Positions 34,504 to 43,671 of a DNA stretch of 64,000 nt are shown in pieces. Location: NCBI RefSeq assembly GCF_000455225.1, contig NZ_HF954537.1, positions 733,844 to 797,843 of the forward strand, written 5' to 3'. The position numbers and the translations under genes are program-made. The notes under the pieces were generated by a model that saw only the letters and a list, made by a program, of their open reading frames with translations, was not told the origin of the DNA and did no database searches. Position 1 is the first letter of the stretch; the number at the start of each line of letters is the position of its first letter. Origin of the DNA: Megasphaera massiliensis. Its GTDB lineage: Bacteria > Bacillota > Negativicutes > Veillonellales > Megasphaeraceae.

Positions 34504-35708
34504 CAGAGGTTCGTCTCCTTTTTATAGTACTCGCAGCTGTAGATAGTCATCCCCCAGAAAAACCAATAGAGATGCATCATATGGCGGCCAAAAAAATCAT
34601 AGTCAAAGAGGCCAAAGAGATAGATAGCTAAGATAGGTAGGAAAAATCCGGCCAGCCAGGGAAATCCCGGACCGTGGCCTCGATAATAAGCGATGAGTGA
34701 ATGGAGGACTACTCTTAGTTGGAATAAGATGAGTATTAAAAAGCCACTAAGGCCGACGAGTCCCGTTTCATTCCAAATTTGCAAGTAAATATTATGAGGT
34801 GACTGGATATTTTTTTCATGGAAAGGATTATCGGCTTCAAAGCGTTCATGATAAACTTCCCCCCAACGACCGAGGCCGATTCCGATGTAAGGCTTTTCCT
34901 CAATGAGCTGAACCGCCACCTGTGTCAAATAAACGCGTCCATCCTGACTAAGATCTCTGTCAAGCCGGTCAGAAATGAACTGCGGTGCTGCCACGCCAAT
35001 CATCAAACAAGACAGAACGAGAAGTCCGGCCATTATTTTTAACGCCAGCCATTCCCTCCCCAGATAACAGAACACCAAAAGGGCTAAAAAGACGATAAAA
35101 AAAGCGAAGTAGGCATTACGAGATCCCGTACAAAGGAGTATGCTAAAGGCAATAACACAAGCTACCGCCATGAAAAATGACGTTTTAGGACAAAGAGAAC
35201 GATAGCGGATAGTGCCAAATAATACGATCGGAAGCAGAACCAACATCACGCTAGCCAAGGAATTAGGGCTGCTGAAAGGGCCAAACAAACGATTGTCCCT
35301 CCAAATCGGATAGACTCCAACCAAACCCAAATACCAAAAAATAGAGAGGAAAATGCCGAGCCAAACGGCAATAAAAGTCCCCTTCCCTGGTCGGACCATA
35401 AGGATAACCAAAACAAGGGGAATCAGACGTTCGACGTACTTTAAAATCACCTCAGGCCTACCATCATTAAAAGGAATCGTAAGCGCCGATGTTCCCAAAA
35501 ACAGCGCAATGGTCACGACCGTCTGCCAAACGAGAGGAGCTTTCCACAGCGTCCCCGCCATGGGCCGTCCTTCTTTTCTGCAAATGATCAAGTGAGCCAA
35601 AAAAGACGCCGTCATCAGCGATCCCGATCCGGCACCACAGCTGAGGGTCAATAAAAAGATAGGGACGTACGGAAGATAATTTTGTTCGAATGTTCGCCAA
35701 TAAGACAT
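34503..35708 (-). CDS. O-antigen ligase/polymerase-like membrane protein (WaaL/Wzy family)
   Basis: A 401-residue protein with about ten to twelve hydrophobic segments and one large loop. The loop contains RNAYFAFFIVF and, near 275-320, the family pattern YIGIGLGRWGEVYHER followed by SPHNIYLQIWNETGLVGL, where the conserved histidine of ligases lies. It would transfer polymer from its lipid carrier to lipid A-core, or polymerise it. GTGGAG precedes the ATG at 35708. The presence of such a protein fits a diderm envelope. Confidence 0.83.
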   Translation of the reverse strand: MSYWRTFEQNYLPYVPIFLLTLSCGAGSGSLMTASFLAHLIICRKEGRPMAGTLWKAPLVWQTVVTIALFLGTSALTIPFNDGRPEVILKYVERLIPLVLVILMVRPGKGTFIAVWLGIFLSIFWYLGLVGVYPIWRDNRLFGPFSSPNSLASVMLVLLPIVLFGTIRYRSLCPKTSFFMAVACVIAFSILLCTGSRNAYFAFFIVFLALLVFCYLGREWLALKIMAGLLVLSCLMIGVAAPQFISDRLDRDLSQDGRVYLTQVAVQLIEEKPYIGIGLGRWGEVYHERFEADNPFHEKNIQSPHNIYLQIWNETGLVGLSGFLILILFQLRVVLHSLIAYYRGHGPGFPWLAGFFLPILAIYLFGLFDYDFFGRHMMHLYWFFWGMTIYSCEYYKKETNL

Positions 35709-35740
35709 AGATAGTTCTCCACTCTGACCGGCTGCACCTA

Positions 35741-37768
35741 TCAAAGCCAGGCATCAACCGGCCGTAATAATTCAGGCCGCTGCAGTAAATAAGCCGTCAA
35801 ACTTTTTTCAGCGGCACAAATATCGTCATAAGGAGCAGGCTTCTGGATAACATCCGCACCGGATGTCGCCGTCAAAGGTTGATAATGAGTTTCTCCGCAA
35901 CCGCCAATTGCCTTCTGGTCCACCCAATGATAAGGTGTGACACAAGACGTAACCGATTCGGTCAATGACTCAAACAGAGAATAGTAGGTGAATCCCGCCG
36001 GAGCTATGAGTTCAAACAGTGTCGGTAAAATATTCATGTGTCCACCAATGCGATTGCCTACCAGTGAATTTTTATCGATTTCCGGATGATGGAACATGAG
36101 GACCGGTGAGTGGAGTTCCCGAAAAGTGTACTCTCTTCTCATGAAAGACGTATGCTGCAGTTCCGAACACTGGAAGCCATGGTCGCCGGTAACGATGAAC
36201 AGGCTATCCGGATAGGCCGACTTCATCTTCTGGATAAAGTCATTAATAGCTCTATCGGCATACCAAAAGGTACCTAAGACCTTAGGAATGATTTTCTCTT
36301 TCAACACATCGTCCTGGACTTTCATGACACTTTCAGCATCGAAGCCCAAATCTTTTAAGGGCATCTTATAGGGACCATGATTCGAGGTCGTATAGACAAA
36401 GTGGAACTGGGGCACATCGTCGCTTCGCCGCTGAATCATGTCGGCCACCTTATTTAGAAAAATGTGATCGTAGACACCGACCCAGGAACGAGGCGCTTTC
36501 GGGTCACAGATATCGGTACCGGAATAGGAATGATTAAATCCGCAGGCCGGCGCAAAATGATTGAAGTTACCATGGGATAAACTGCCGCCGTACCAATAAT
36601 TCGTTTCATAGCCCAGTTTTCGCAGCTGTATCGGTAGCGACGTAGGCAGTGTCCCCTCCCAAAAAGGCTCCCGTTCATTCAGTTCCATGCCGGCATCGAA
36701 GATCCCAAGCATGAGGCCGACGATAGAGGGCCGAGAAATGATGCCACTGGATAAAGTTGTATTAATCGACGCCGTATGGACGTCATTCATCAACTTCTTC
36801 CCTTCATCGGCAATATGAAGGTCGGCAAAGGCCGGATCAAAATAAGGCTGAGAATAACTTTCGCCGACAACCAAGAAAATATGGGATGGTCTCTTTATCT
36901 TAGGCCCTTTCGCATGATGAGTGACGGCCTTCAAGGCATCATTAAAAGAGTCAACCGTGCCGCCCCGTTCTTCAATGAAAGGCTTTACGAAAGCAAGGTT
37001 TTCTGCCGGACTGCGCTGCATTCGCTCACTCATGCGGCGATGGCGAAGCATCTTTAGAGCAATTAAGTCGTCAACAGTAGCTTTGGCCAAAAAGGGATCG
37101 CTCTTGACAATGGCCGGAATCGTATCCCATTCCGGTTTATCATCATGCTTAAAAGTTCCACCATAACGGAAAAAATAAAAAGCCCCAATTATGAACAATA
37201 CAACAGATGTATTGAAAAGGTAGTAATGCCAACCGCTGATAGCCGGATAGGGAATAACCGGCGTCGCCATCATGCCTTGGAGGATAAAAAAGACGATGGC
37301 TAAGTAGGGGATGAGCAGTGCCAATTTGCGGGCCCCATTATACTGGTGGAAAAAGATATCGATAAGATTGTTTTTCTCCGCTTTTTCGCCGAGGAAAATG
37401 ATATTATTAAAAATATCGTGAAACTGGGCATAAAAAATCATTTTCCCGACGAAGGCCACATACAGTACGACGCTGTAAACCATACCGAACACGATGCGGA
37501 TCAAATCGCCGTACTGGTGCCAAGGTCCAATGAACAGGCCTGGCAGGGTAACGAGTACCAGGGAGATGACGAAAACATAGGCATTTAAATCCATGCCCCA
37601 CCAGAAACCGAAGCGAAAACATTCCCATAAGGCGTTGCGCTTGCCGGCAAATCCCGGATAAGGATTATGGACATAAATGAAAATCGCCCGAAATACAGCA
37701 CATAAAATCGGGAAAAAAATCCATAGTTTAATATCTTGTTGAACTGCTAAAAAAAACTGTTCAAACAC
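35741..37768 (-). CDS. LTA-synthase-family, sulfatase-fold phosphotransferase
   Basis: A 675-residue inner-membrane enzyme with about five N-terminal membrane helices (1-215) and an extracytoplasmic alkaline-phosphatase-fold domain. Catalytic-site stretches include FLVVGESYSQPYFDP, TASINTTLSSGIISRPSI (the nucleophile threonine region), YTTSNHGPYKMP and FIVTGDHGFQ. The start is a GTG with AGGAGG at eight bases. Family members move glycerol phosphate or phosphoethanolamine from phospholipids. In a diderm without teichoic acid it may decorate the LPS or an osmoregulated glycan. Confidence 0.85.
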   Translation of the reverse strand: MFEQFFLAVQQDIKLWIFFPILCAVFRAIFIYVHNPYPGFAGKRNALWECFRFGFWWGMDLNAYVFVISLVLVTLPGLFIGPWHQYGDLIRIVFGMVYSVVLYVAFVGKMIFYAQFHDIFNNIIFLGEKAEKNNLIDIFFHQYNGARKLALLIPYLAIVFFILQGMMATPVIPYPAISGWHYYLFNTSVVLFIIGAFYFFRYGGTFKHDDKPEWDTIPAIVKSDPFLAKATVDDLIALKMLRHRRMSERMQRSPAENLAFVKPFIEERGGTVDSFNDALKAVTHHAKGPKIKRPSHIFLVVGESYSQPYFDPAFADLHIADEGKKLMNDVHTASINTTLSSGIISRPSIVGLMLGIFDAGMELNEREPFWEGTLPTSLPIQLRKLGYETNYWYGGSLSHGNFNHFAPACGFNHSYSGTDICDPKAPRSWVGVYDHIFLNKVADMIQRRSDDVPQFHFVYTTSNHGPYKMPLKDLGFDAESVMKVQDDVLKEKIIPKVLGTFWYADRAINDFIQKMKSAYPDSLFIVTGDHGFQCSELQHTSFMRREYTFRELHSPVLMFHHPEIDKNSLVGNRIGGHMNILPTLFELIAPAGFTYYSLFESLTESVTSCVTPYHWVDQKAIGGCGETHYQPLTATSGADVIQKPAPYDDICAAEKSLTAYLLQRPELLRPVDAWL

Positions 37769-37902
37769 CTGTTATTCCTCCTTCATGACGGCAAGGCATC
37801 CTTATGTCGACAGCGACGACAAGAACCAGACGCTGCCGTTTCTTCCCTTTGGAAAAAGCAGTAATCGCATATCCCTTATCGTTTCCCGTCTTCTACATCA
37901 GC

Positions 37903-39033
37903 TTATTTTAAAACGTTCTCTAAGAACGTGGCTGTACTGAAATCATGATTTACTCGTTTTAATTCCCTTTCATAGGTTGGCAGCATCTCTTCGTAGGACT
38001 GCAAAAACTGTCCCAGTTGCTGACGGAGGCGTCCCAGATCTTGTAAGTCCACTTCTTGTCCGACAGTATAGTTCTTAAGCATTTCCGGATTCAAGACAGC
38101 CGTAGCCAATACGGGCTTATACAGGGCCAAGGCATTGAAATAGACGGCGCTCCAATTATACAGATAGCGTTCATTGCTGTAAGGTAGAAACAATACATCT
38201 ACGCTTTGCAGCAAATCGTACCAGGCCATGCCCAGTACCTTGCCCTGAATGAAACGAACGGCCGATTCTCTGCCGTATTTGGTCATAATTCGCGCCATAT
38301 CGTCAGCATCTTCGGGGCCGGTCGGCGCCGCTTGAACGACGAGTTCCGCCTTCCCTTCCAAATGGCTGTCCAAAAAGGCTTGAATAATACCGTCAATATC
38401 TTTTTCTCCCTTGCGGTAGTGGCCGAAGAAACCGATACGAACCGGTTCATGATACGTAAGGTTTGCCGTCACCGAAACACCTTGCGGGAGCAGAACCGGC
38501 GGCGGAATGATTTCAATCTTAGAGACGTGATCCTCTGTAAAGTCATTGCGGAGGCTCGTAATTTTTAACTTGATATTTTGATAGCCTTCGCAGCGCCGAG
38601 CCTGTTTCAGAAATTTCGGTTTTTCATGGGGATTGACACCCAAGAAAATAAAAATGACCGGCACGGGGCTCTCTTTCAGTTTACTTTTATGCAGCGATCG
38701 TAAATATCGATACGTCGCCGTCGTCAGTATAATGGCGTCTACTTCATGACGGCAGGCCTTTTCATAGGCCGCATCGAACCAACGGACACGGCGCTGTTCC
38801 CGCTGAATGGACAGCCATATTTTTTTGAGTTTGCCGGCGCCTTCATAATCGACGATTTCACCGCCGCTCATATATTCAATCGGAATCCCAAAATCAACGG
38901 GCAGGCTGCTGTTTTCCGGCAAGTATAAAACAGGCTCATGGCCTTCTTTCTTCAGTTCATCGATAATCAGACGATCGAACTCCTGTTCAAACCCGCCTTG
39001 TGTCTTCACTGTCTCTAAAATAGCTACCCGCAT
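37903..39033 (-). CDS. GT4-like glycosyltransferase (GT-B fold)
   Basis: A 376-residue protein beginning RVAILETVKTQGGFEQEFD, with an N-terminal Rossmann-like half and a C-terminal half containing IGFFGHYRKGEKDIDGII and DVLFLPYSNERYLYNWSAVYF, the pattern of the donor-binding half of GT-B enzymes. The usual EX7E motif is not clear, so family assignment is weaker than for the others. The start at 39033 has GGAG upstream and overlaps the stop of the GT2 gene. About 130 bases with no recognisable feature separate it from the LTA-synthase-like gene. Confidence 0.7.
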   Translation of the reverse strand: MRVAILETVKTQGGFEQEFDRLIIDELKKEGHEPVLYLPENSSLPVDFGIPIEYMSGGEIVDYEGAGKLKKIWLSIQREQRRVRWFDAAYEKACRHEVDAIILTTATYRYLRSLHKSKLKESPVPVIFIFLGVNPHEKPKFLKQARRCEGYQNIKLKITSLRNDFTEDHVSKIEIIPPPVLLPQGVSVTANLTYHEPVRIGFFGHYRKGEKDIDGIIQAFLDSHLEGKAELVVQAAPTGPEDADDMARIMTKYGRESAVRFIQGKVLGMAWYDLLQSVDVLFLPYSNERYLYNWSAVYFNALALYKPVLATAVLNPEMLKNYTVGQEVDLQDLGRLRQQLGQFLQSYEEMLPTYERELKRVNHDFSTATFLENVLK

Positions 39034-39791
39034 TATTTTTTCTCCGCTCTTTGCAATTCGTATAATTTCAAATATTTCAGCATCGTGTAAAAGAAGTGGT
39101 TGAAGCACATGTAGGTTCCCATCCAACCGTCTAAAAAGCCGGCCCGGGATACGAACATCTTGAAGAACCCGCCTAAACTATGGAAAAAAATCCCCGATAA
39201 GGAAATCCGTTTTCCCCGCTTATAGGCGTCTTCAGCCCATATGGTCGTATATTGGCAGAGCTTCCCTTCCCAGTGATGCCAATTTTTATAAGTATAGTGT
39301 TCTAAATGACCGGGAAGATTCCGAACCGGCAGGGCACATTCCGGATGCTCATGAACTTTATTCACCCAGGTGACCGTCGTCCGCGGAAAGAGGCGTTTTA
39401 CATGGTCCGGCTTTAATACACCGTGATTGAAGGTCGTTCCAAAGGCGACGGACTTCCGCTCCATCGAATACTGATGACTCAAGGAATCGTGTTCTGCAAT
39501 GTCTTTAACTGCCGCAATGAGTTCGTCATTCAAGCGTTCATCGGCATCGAGATAAAGCACCCAGTCGGCCGTCGTCTGCTCGAGGGCAAAGTTGCGCTGC
39601 GCTGAAAAATCGTCGGTCCAGGCACGAAAACAGACGGTCGCGCCCTGCTCCTTGGCCAGTGCCACCGTCTTATCCGTACTTCCTGAATCGATGATGATAA
39701 CGTCATCGGTACATTTTTTCGCATTCTTAACAACGTCGACAATGTTGTCTTCTTCGTTCTTCGTCAAAATCAAGATTGCTAATGAGCTCAC
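39033..39791 (-). CDS. GT2-family glycosyltransferase (WaaE/KdtX-like)
   Basis: A 252-residue GT-A enzyme: LAILILTKNEEDNIVDVVKN, IIDSGSTDKTVALAKEQGA, FSAQRNFALEQT and DWVLYLDADERLNDELI. The C-terminal stretch HVKRLFPRTTVTWVNKVHEHP is typical of the WaaE group that adds glucose to LPS core heptose. The start is a GTG at 39791 with AGAGGA eight bases upstream. First gene of the leftward cluster, adjacent to the decayed IS element, whose insertion may have displaced the original promoter. Confidence 0.87.
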   Translation of the reverse strand: MSSLAILILTKNEEDNIVDVVKNAKKCTDDVIIIDSGSTDKTVALAKEQGATVCFRAWTDDFSAQRNFALEQTTADWVLYLDADERLNDELIAAVKDIAEHDSLSHQYSMERKSVAFGTTFNHGVLKPDHVKRLFPRTTVTWVNKVHEHPECALPVRNLPGHLEHYTYKNWHHWEGKLCQYTTIWAEDAYKRGKRISLSGIFFHSLGGFFKMFVSRAGFLDGWMGTYMCFNHFFYTMLKYLKLYELQRAEKK

Positions 39792-39844
39792 GAGCCGCGT
39801 CCTCTTTTCTTTAAAATAGGGTCATTTTCTCGGTATACTTAAGC

Positions 39845-39975
39845 TTTTGACATACTCCCACGGCTAAAGTCGAGGGATTCTAGGATGCGAGCGAGAACCG
39901 CGCATCTCGCGATGGTCTTACATTCTCTCTCCTAACGGATGATGCCCCACCCGTATACAAATTTATGCTGTTAGT
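39845..39975 (-). ncRNA. Candidate omega RNA of the second TnpB element
   Basis: Region from the tnpB 3' end to the right terminal hairpin, read on the minus strand, with paired arms GCGAGATGCGCGGTTCTCGC. By family knowledge this would form the scaffold with the guide in flanking DNA below 39845. Expression not shown. Confidence 0.35.
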
Positions 39976-41076
39976 AGTCTCAGACCTTCTGACAAAATAT
40001 TTCTAGCTGCATTGCGGTCTCGGTCGTGACGGATTCCGCAGGAAGGACAAGTCCATTCATGGACACAAATATCCTTGACTTCTTTGTTTTGATATCCACA
40101 GTCATGACAAAGCTGACTGGACGGATAAAATTTATCCACCTTAATAATTTTCGTTCCCATCTGACGACCGACATATTCTAGGATATTCTCGAACGCAGCA
40201 AATCCGTAGTCGTTGACTTTTTTCCCGTGACTTTGCTGCATAGCCTTCATGCTGAGACTTTCAAGACAGATAACTGCGTACTTCTGACATAACTTTTGGG
40301 CGAGTTTAAAGTGGAAATCTCTGCGCTGATTCGCTTGTTTGTGATAGAGTCGTGCTAATACTTTACGATACTTCTGGCGGTTCTTCGAGCGAAGTTGACG
40401 GCGCGACAGATTTCGACAGGCCGTACGGATAGCCTTCTGGTTCTTCTGAAAGAAGGATGGCGCGGCAATATCATTTTCCTCATCTGGAGCAATGAGCATT
40501 TTATCTTTAAAGCAGAAATCGAACCCGACGCTTTTACCTGTTCGTGGTTTGACCTCTGTGATTTTCTGTTCGCAGACGAAGTAGAGATAGATGTCGCCCA
40601 AAGTATCCCTCTTAACCGTGAATGTCTTAATTCTGCCTTCGATGTTGCGGCTCTTGAAGTAGCGGTATTTTTGTTTGGCTATGTAGACGGTGCCATGCTC
40701 CTCATCGAGCTTCCAGCCAGCTTGCTTGAGCGTATAAGACTTGTACTTGCGGACTTTCTTAAAACCTGGCGGTGCGGTCTTACGTTTATTGTTGAGATTT
40801 GTCCAGAAGAGATTGTACGCTCTGTCGATGCGGTCAGTGACATCCTGCAATGCCTGTGAACCTATTTCTTTGAGATAACTAAACCGCTTAAGTTTTTTGA
40901 GCTTCGTCAAGTGCTGCTGCAAAGCAAACTTGTTCAGCGATTTACGATACAGCTGCCAGTACCGCTTATGGAGTGCGATGCAATGATTGTAGGCAAGGCC
41001 TGCGGCATTAATCTGCCGATGAAGTTTTTTGTTTCGTTTTGCGGTATAGAGCTTTAAATTTATAGGTCTTTATCAT
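39963..41076 (-). pseudogene. tnpB: tnpB, frameshifted at codon 8
   Basis: From the ATG at 41076 the frame reads MIKTYKFK, then shifts: one surplus T (plus strand) in the run 41053-41055 makes it stop after 23 codons. Without that base the frame continues as LYTAKRNKKLHRQINAAG into the long intact part down to 39963. That part has the RuvC segments VGFDFCFKDKML, ICLESLSM and RHDRDRNAARNIL and the zinc ribbon CHDC...CPSC. The longest open frame begins only with TTG at 40922, so a functional protein is doubtful. Confidence 0.8.
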
Positions 41077-41083
41077 TGTAAAC

Positions 41084-41484
41084 TCAGCCCCTTGTTTTCT
41101 GTGTATCAATATACCACTTGATAGTATCGATACTGACATTGCCAGCAGTCGAAACGAAATAACTTCTTGTCCAAAGGCTGGACATCCCTTTCAGTTTTGG
41201 GAATTCGTTACGAAGAACATGAGAAGAAGCTCCTTTTATCTCCTTCATGATTTCGGCAGGAGACTGCTTTGGCCAGCATTTCAAAAAAAGATGCACATGA
41301 TCAATATGGCACTCCATTGCAAGAAGCTCAATTCCGAGTTCTTCACATTTCTGTCGAGTCAGTTCTTTGAAACGATTTCTAACTGTGGAATAAGAAATAT
41401 TTTGCGCCGATACTTTGGACAGAATACAAAATGATAGTTGATGAATGACACGGTAGTTTTTGTTCTAAAATATATCGTTTCCAT
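41084..41484 (-). pseudogene. tnpA: tnpA (Y1 transposase), frameshifted
   Basis: The frame from ATG 41484 reads METIYFRTKTTVSF, then NYHFVFCPKYRRKIFLIPQ, then shifts out of frame; the continuation VRNRFKELTRQKCEELG and the HUH motif HIDHVHLF, followed by GNVSIDTIKWYI with the tyrosine, are in another frame down to 41084. A missing G in GG near 41383 explains it. The product is thus split before the catalytic histidines. Confidence 0.8.
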
Positions 41485-41620
41485 GTTTATATTATAACAC
41501 ATTTGTAGATAAAATATAATATATTGTCTACAAAAAACATTTATCCAACGATTAAAATCATTGGCTCTCTGCTAAACAATATCGGTAATATTTTATCACA
41601 TCCGGCCGGTAAAGTACAGA

Positions 41621-41653
41621 AAAGAGGCGGCTGCACAGAACAGCCGCCTCTTT
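41621..41653. terminator. Bidirectional terminator
   Basis: Perfect stem AAAGAGGCGGCTG/CAGCCGCCTCTTT with a seven-base loop; U-rich on both sides. It ends the MNT/HEPN unit on the minus strand. Confidence 0.8.
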
Positions 41654-41696
41654 TTACCGGTAAGGTTTCATGAAAGCGTTCAACAAGGCCATCATG

Positions 41697-42079
41697 TCAC
41701 TTCAATTTCTCCAGCCATGAATGCATGACCGCGTCGTATTCAGGAAAGCGGCCCATCAAACTTTCGACGAAAGCCTCATCGTAGGTATAAGTCGTCAAAT
41801 TCCGATCATCGACCATTTTTAAGGCCTGTTTCGCTTCTGCGTCGCTCAAAAGGCCCGTTTCCCGGCAGGCACGGATCACTTTTTCGGCGATGCGGCGTCG
41901 ATGCCGTCTTGGACATAGAGGTGCTCCTTGGCACATTTCCAAATCAGTTCAAAAGAGAACTCAAACCGCTGAATCAAGGCGTCCCGCTCAATTTCATTCA
42001 AGGTGTCACGGGAGGCTAATTCGTGAAATTTCTCCAAGGCCCTGACGGCTAATCGATACCGTTCGGTTATGCTTTCCAC
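41697..42079 (-). pseudogene. HEPN/HI0074-family protein, frameshifted at an A5 run
   Basis: The first frame encodes ERYRLAVRALEKFHELASRD and FEFSFELIWKCAKEHLYVQDG and ends PKK-TGA at 41876. The second frame continues VIRACRETGLLSDAEAKQAL to HSWLEKLK at 41697. Together these form a normal HI0074-type nucleotidyltransferase partner of about 127 residues. The switch is at a run of five A (41880-41884); either one A is lost, or ribosomes slip by -1 at AAA-AAG. The start is a GTG at 42079, eight bases after GGAGGG and overlapping the MNT gene by 13 bases. Confidence 0.75.
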
Positions 42080-42372
42080 AAAATGCCCTCCTCTCGAATT
42101 CGCCGGCATAAAGCGGCTCCGGCGTGATGCATATCCACCACATCGACGTGACGAGGAATCGTAGATTCTTCCAATCGTTCTCTCAGCAACGTAATTTCAT
42201 AGGAAATATCGTCCCGGCTATCGATGGCTATATCAATATCGGAGCTCCGCTTCTGTTCTCCTCGTGCCCAGGACCCGAAGAGATAAACGCGCACATCTCG
42301 TTCTTTGAAATGCTGCAAAACCACTTCTTTTACGCGCTGTACAGGCTCTTCATAGATGCTGTAGACTGTCAT
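42067..42372 (-). CDS. MNT-type nucleotidyltransferase (HI0073-like)
   Basis: A 101-residue minimal nucleotidyltransferase with the motif YLFGSWARGEQKRSSDIDIAI, whose aspartates bind metal. Such proteins pair with HEPN partners; in several HEPN-MNT modules the MNT protein is an antitoxin that nucleotidylates the HEPN RNase. The start at 42372 follows GGGGA and is preferred over an ATG 12 bases earlier. The partner gene is directly downstream but frameshifted here. Confidence 0.85.
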   Translation of the reverse strand: MTVYSIYEEPVQRVKEVVLQHFKERDVRVYLFGSWARGEQKRSSDIDIAIDSRDDISYEITLLRERLEESTIPRHVDVVDMHHAGAALCRRIREEGILWKA

Positions 42373-42463
42373 AATAATCCCCATCTTCCGATAAATATCT
42401 TTCTCGTTTCACTATAGCAAAGGTTCCTTAACTTCGCAAGGGATTGGCAGGACAGACGCCAGA

Positions 42464-42506
42464 CAGCAAAAGGCTGCCCTGCCGATATTGGCGGGACAGC
42501 CTTTCC
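42464..42506 (-). terminator. Terminator after ribH
   Basis: AAAGGCTGCCCTGCC pairs with GGCGGGACAGCCTTT with one mismatch (42469-42483, 42490-42504), followed by TTTTGC on the minus strand. Confidence 0.75.
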
Positions 42507-42528
42507 AATCCGGGATGTTCCCGGCTTT

Positions 42529-42993
42529 TTATAACTGTTTGATGAGGTTGACCATTTCGATGGCACCGGTGGCGACGTCGAAGCCTTTGTTCCCCGCTTT
42601 TGTGCCGGCCCGTTCGATGGCCTGTTCGATGTTTTCCGTCGTGATGACGCCGAACATGATGGGCACGCCCGTCTTCAGCGATGCCTGAGCAATGCCTTTA
42701 GCCGATTCGCCGCAAACGAGGTCGTAGTGGCTGGTAGCACCGCGGATGACGGCACCGAGGCAAATGACGGCGTCGTATTTACCCGATTCAGCCATTTTCT
42801 GAGCAATCAGGGGGATTTCAAAGGCTCCCGGAACCCAGGCCGTCGTAATATCGTCATCGTTGACGCCGTGACGATGGAGGGCATCGTAGGCGCCGCCGAG
42901 CAGTTTGCTGCAAATAAATTCATTGAAACGAGCGACGACAATACCAAACTTCGCACCAGAACCGATTAATTGACCTTCTTTAATGTGTGCCAT
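42529..42993 (-). CDS. ribH: 6,7-dimethyl-8-ribityllumazine synthase
   Basis: Condenses 5-amino-6-ribitylaminouracil with 3,4-dihydroxybutanone phosphate. The 154-residue protein has [49 protein letters not shown] and the [17 protein letters not shown] end, all standard. Last gene of the ribD-ribE-ribH unit; it follows ribE after 36 bases with GGAGTG upstream. No ribBA lies between ribE and ribH. Confidence 0.96.
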   Translation of the reverse strand: MAHIKEGQLIGSGAKFGIVVARFNEFICSKLLGGAYDALHRHGVNDDDITTAWVPGAFEIPLIAQKMAESGKYDAVICLGAVIRGATSHYDLVCGESAKGIAQASLKTGVPIMFGVITTENIEQAIERAGTKAGNKGFDVATGAIEMVNLIKQL

Positions 42994-43029
42994 AATAACA
43001 ACACTCCTATTCTAAATTATATATTGAAG

Positions 43030-43671
43030 TTAAAATCCATTTTCCAGCAGTTTGTCCAACGTCAGGCCTGATGAGGACTGAGGCGAACCGACTGTGAATC
43101 GATGGACGTATTTCCCAATGACATCTGTTTCCAAATTGACGATGGCTCCCGGATGTTTATCCATGAGGGTCGTATTGGCCATCGTATGGGGAATGATGGA
43201 AACGGAGAACTGACTGTTACCGACGGAAACGACGGTCAAACTAATGCCGTCGATGGTGATCGACCCTTTTTCAACGATGAAGATTTCCATATCTTTCGGA
43301 ATGGAAATGGTGATGACCCGGGCAATGCCGTCATTGGCAATGCGGGCTACGTGACCGACGCCGTCGATGTGGCCGCTGACGATGTGGCCGCCAAGTCGTC
43401 CTCCGACCTGCATGGCTCGTTCCAGGTTAACCTTAGAACCGCTCTTAATCGTGCTGAACGACGAACGACGCATCGTTTCATGCATGACGTCAGCCGAAAA
43501 GGTCGAATCCGTCAAATCCGTTACGGTCAGGCAGACGCCGTTGACGGCAATACTGTCGCCGAGCTGTGTTCCTTCTAATACTTTATGAGCCGCAATCGTC
43601 AACCGAATGGAGTCGGGACGGCGGTCCATATGGGCAATAGCCCCTAATTCTTCAATGATGCCAGTGAACAT
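43030..43671 (-). CDS. ribE: Riboflavin synthase alpha chain
   Basis: Dismutates two lumazines to riboflavin. The 213-residue protein has two repeated barrels: MFTGIIEELG with DSIAVNGVCLTVT, then GGHIVSGHIDG with GSITIDGISLTVV. The start at 43671 is fixed by MFTGIIEE and the GGGAGGG site; the frame overlaps the end of ribD by 20 bases, so translation is coupled. Confidence 0.96.
   Translation of the reverse strand: MFTGIIEELGAIAHMDRRPDSIRLTIAAHKVLEGTQLGDSIAVNGVCLTVTDLTDSTFSADVMHETMRRSSFSTIKSGSKVNLERAMQVGGRLGGHIVSGHIDGVGHVARIANDGIARVITISIPKDMEIFIVEKGSITIDGISLTVVSVGNSQFSVSIIPHTMANTTLMDKHPGAIVNLETDVIGKYVHRFTVGSPQSSSGLTLDKLLENGF

Larger units (their letters stand above)
39845..41540 (-). mobile_element. 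Decayed IS200/IS605 element with tnpA and tnpB
   Basis: Right end at about 39845 with CTCCCACGGCTAAAGTCGAG, a sequence pattern commonly seen at ends of this family; left end with the hairpin TTTGTAGA/TCTACAAA (41502-41509, 41527-41534). Both genes carry one-base frameshifts, so autonomous movement is unlikely. Precise borders are estimates. Confidence 0.75.

Noticed and set aside
37769-37902. Interval before the LTA-synthase-like gene searched for a small gene or terminator.
   Set aside because: No stem with a U-run and no frame with a ribosome site was found.
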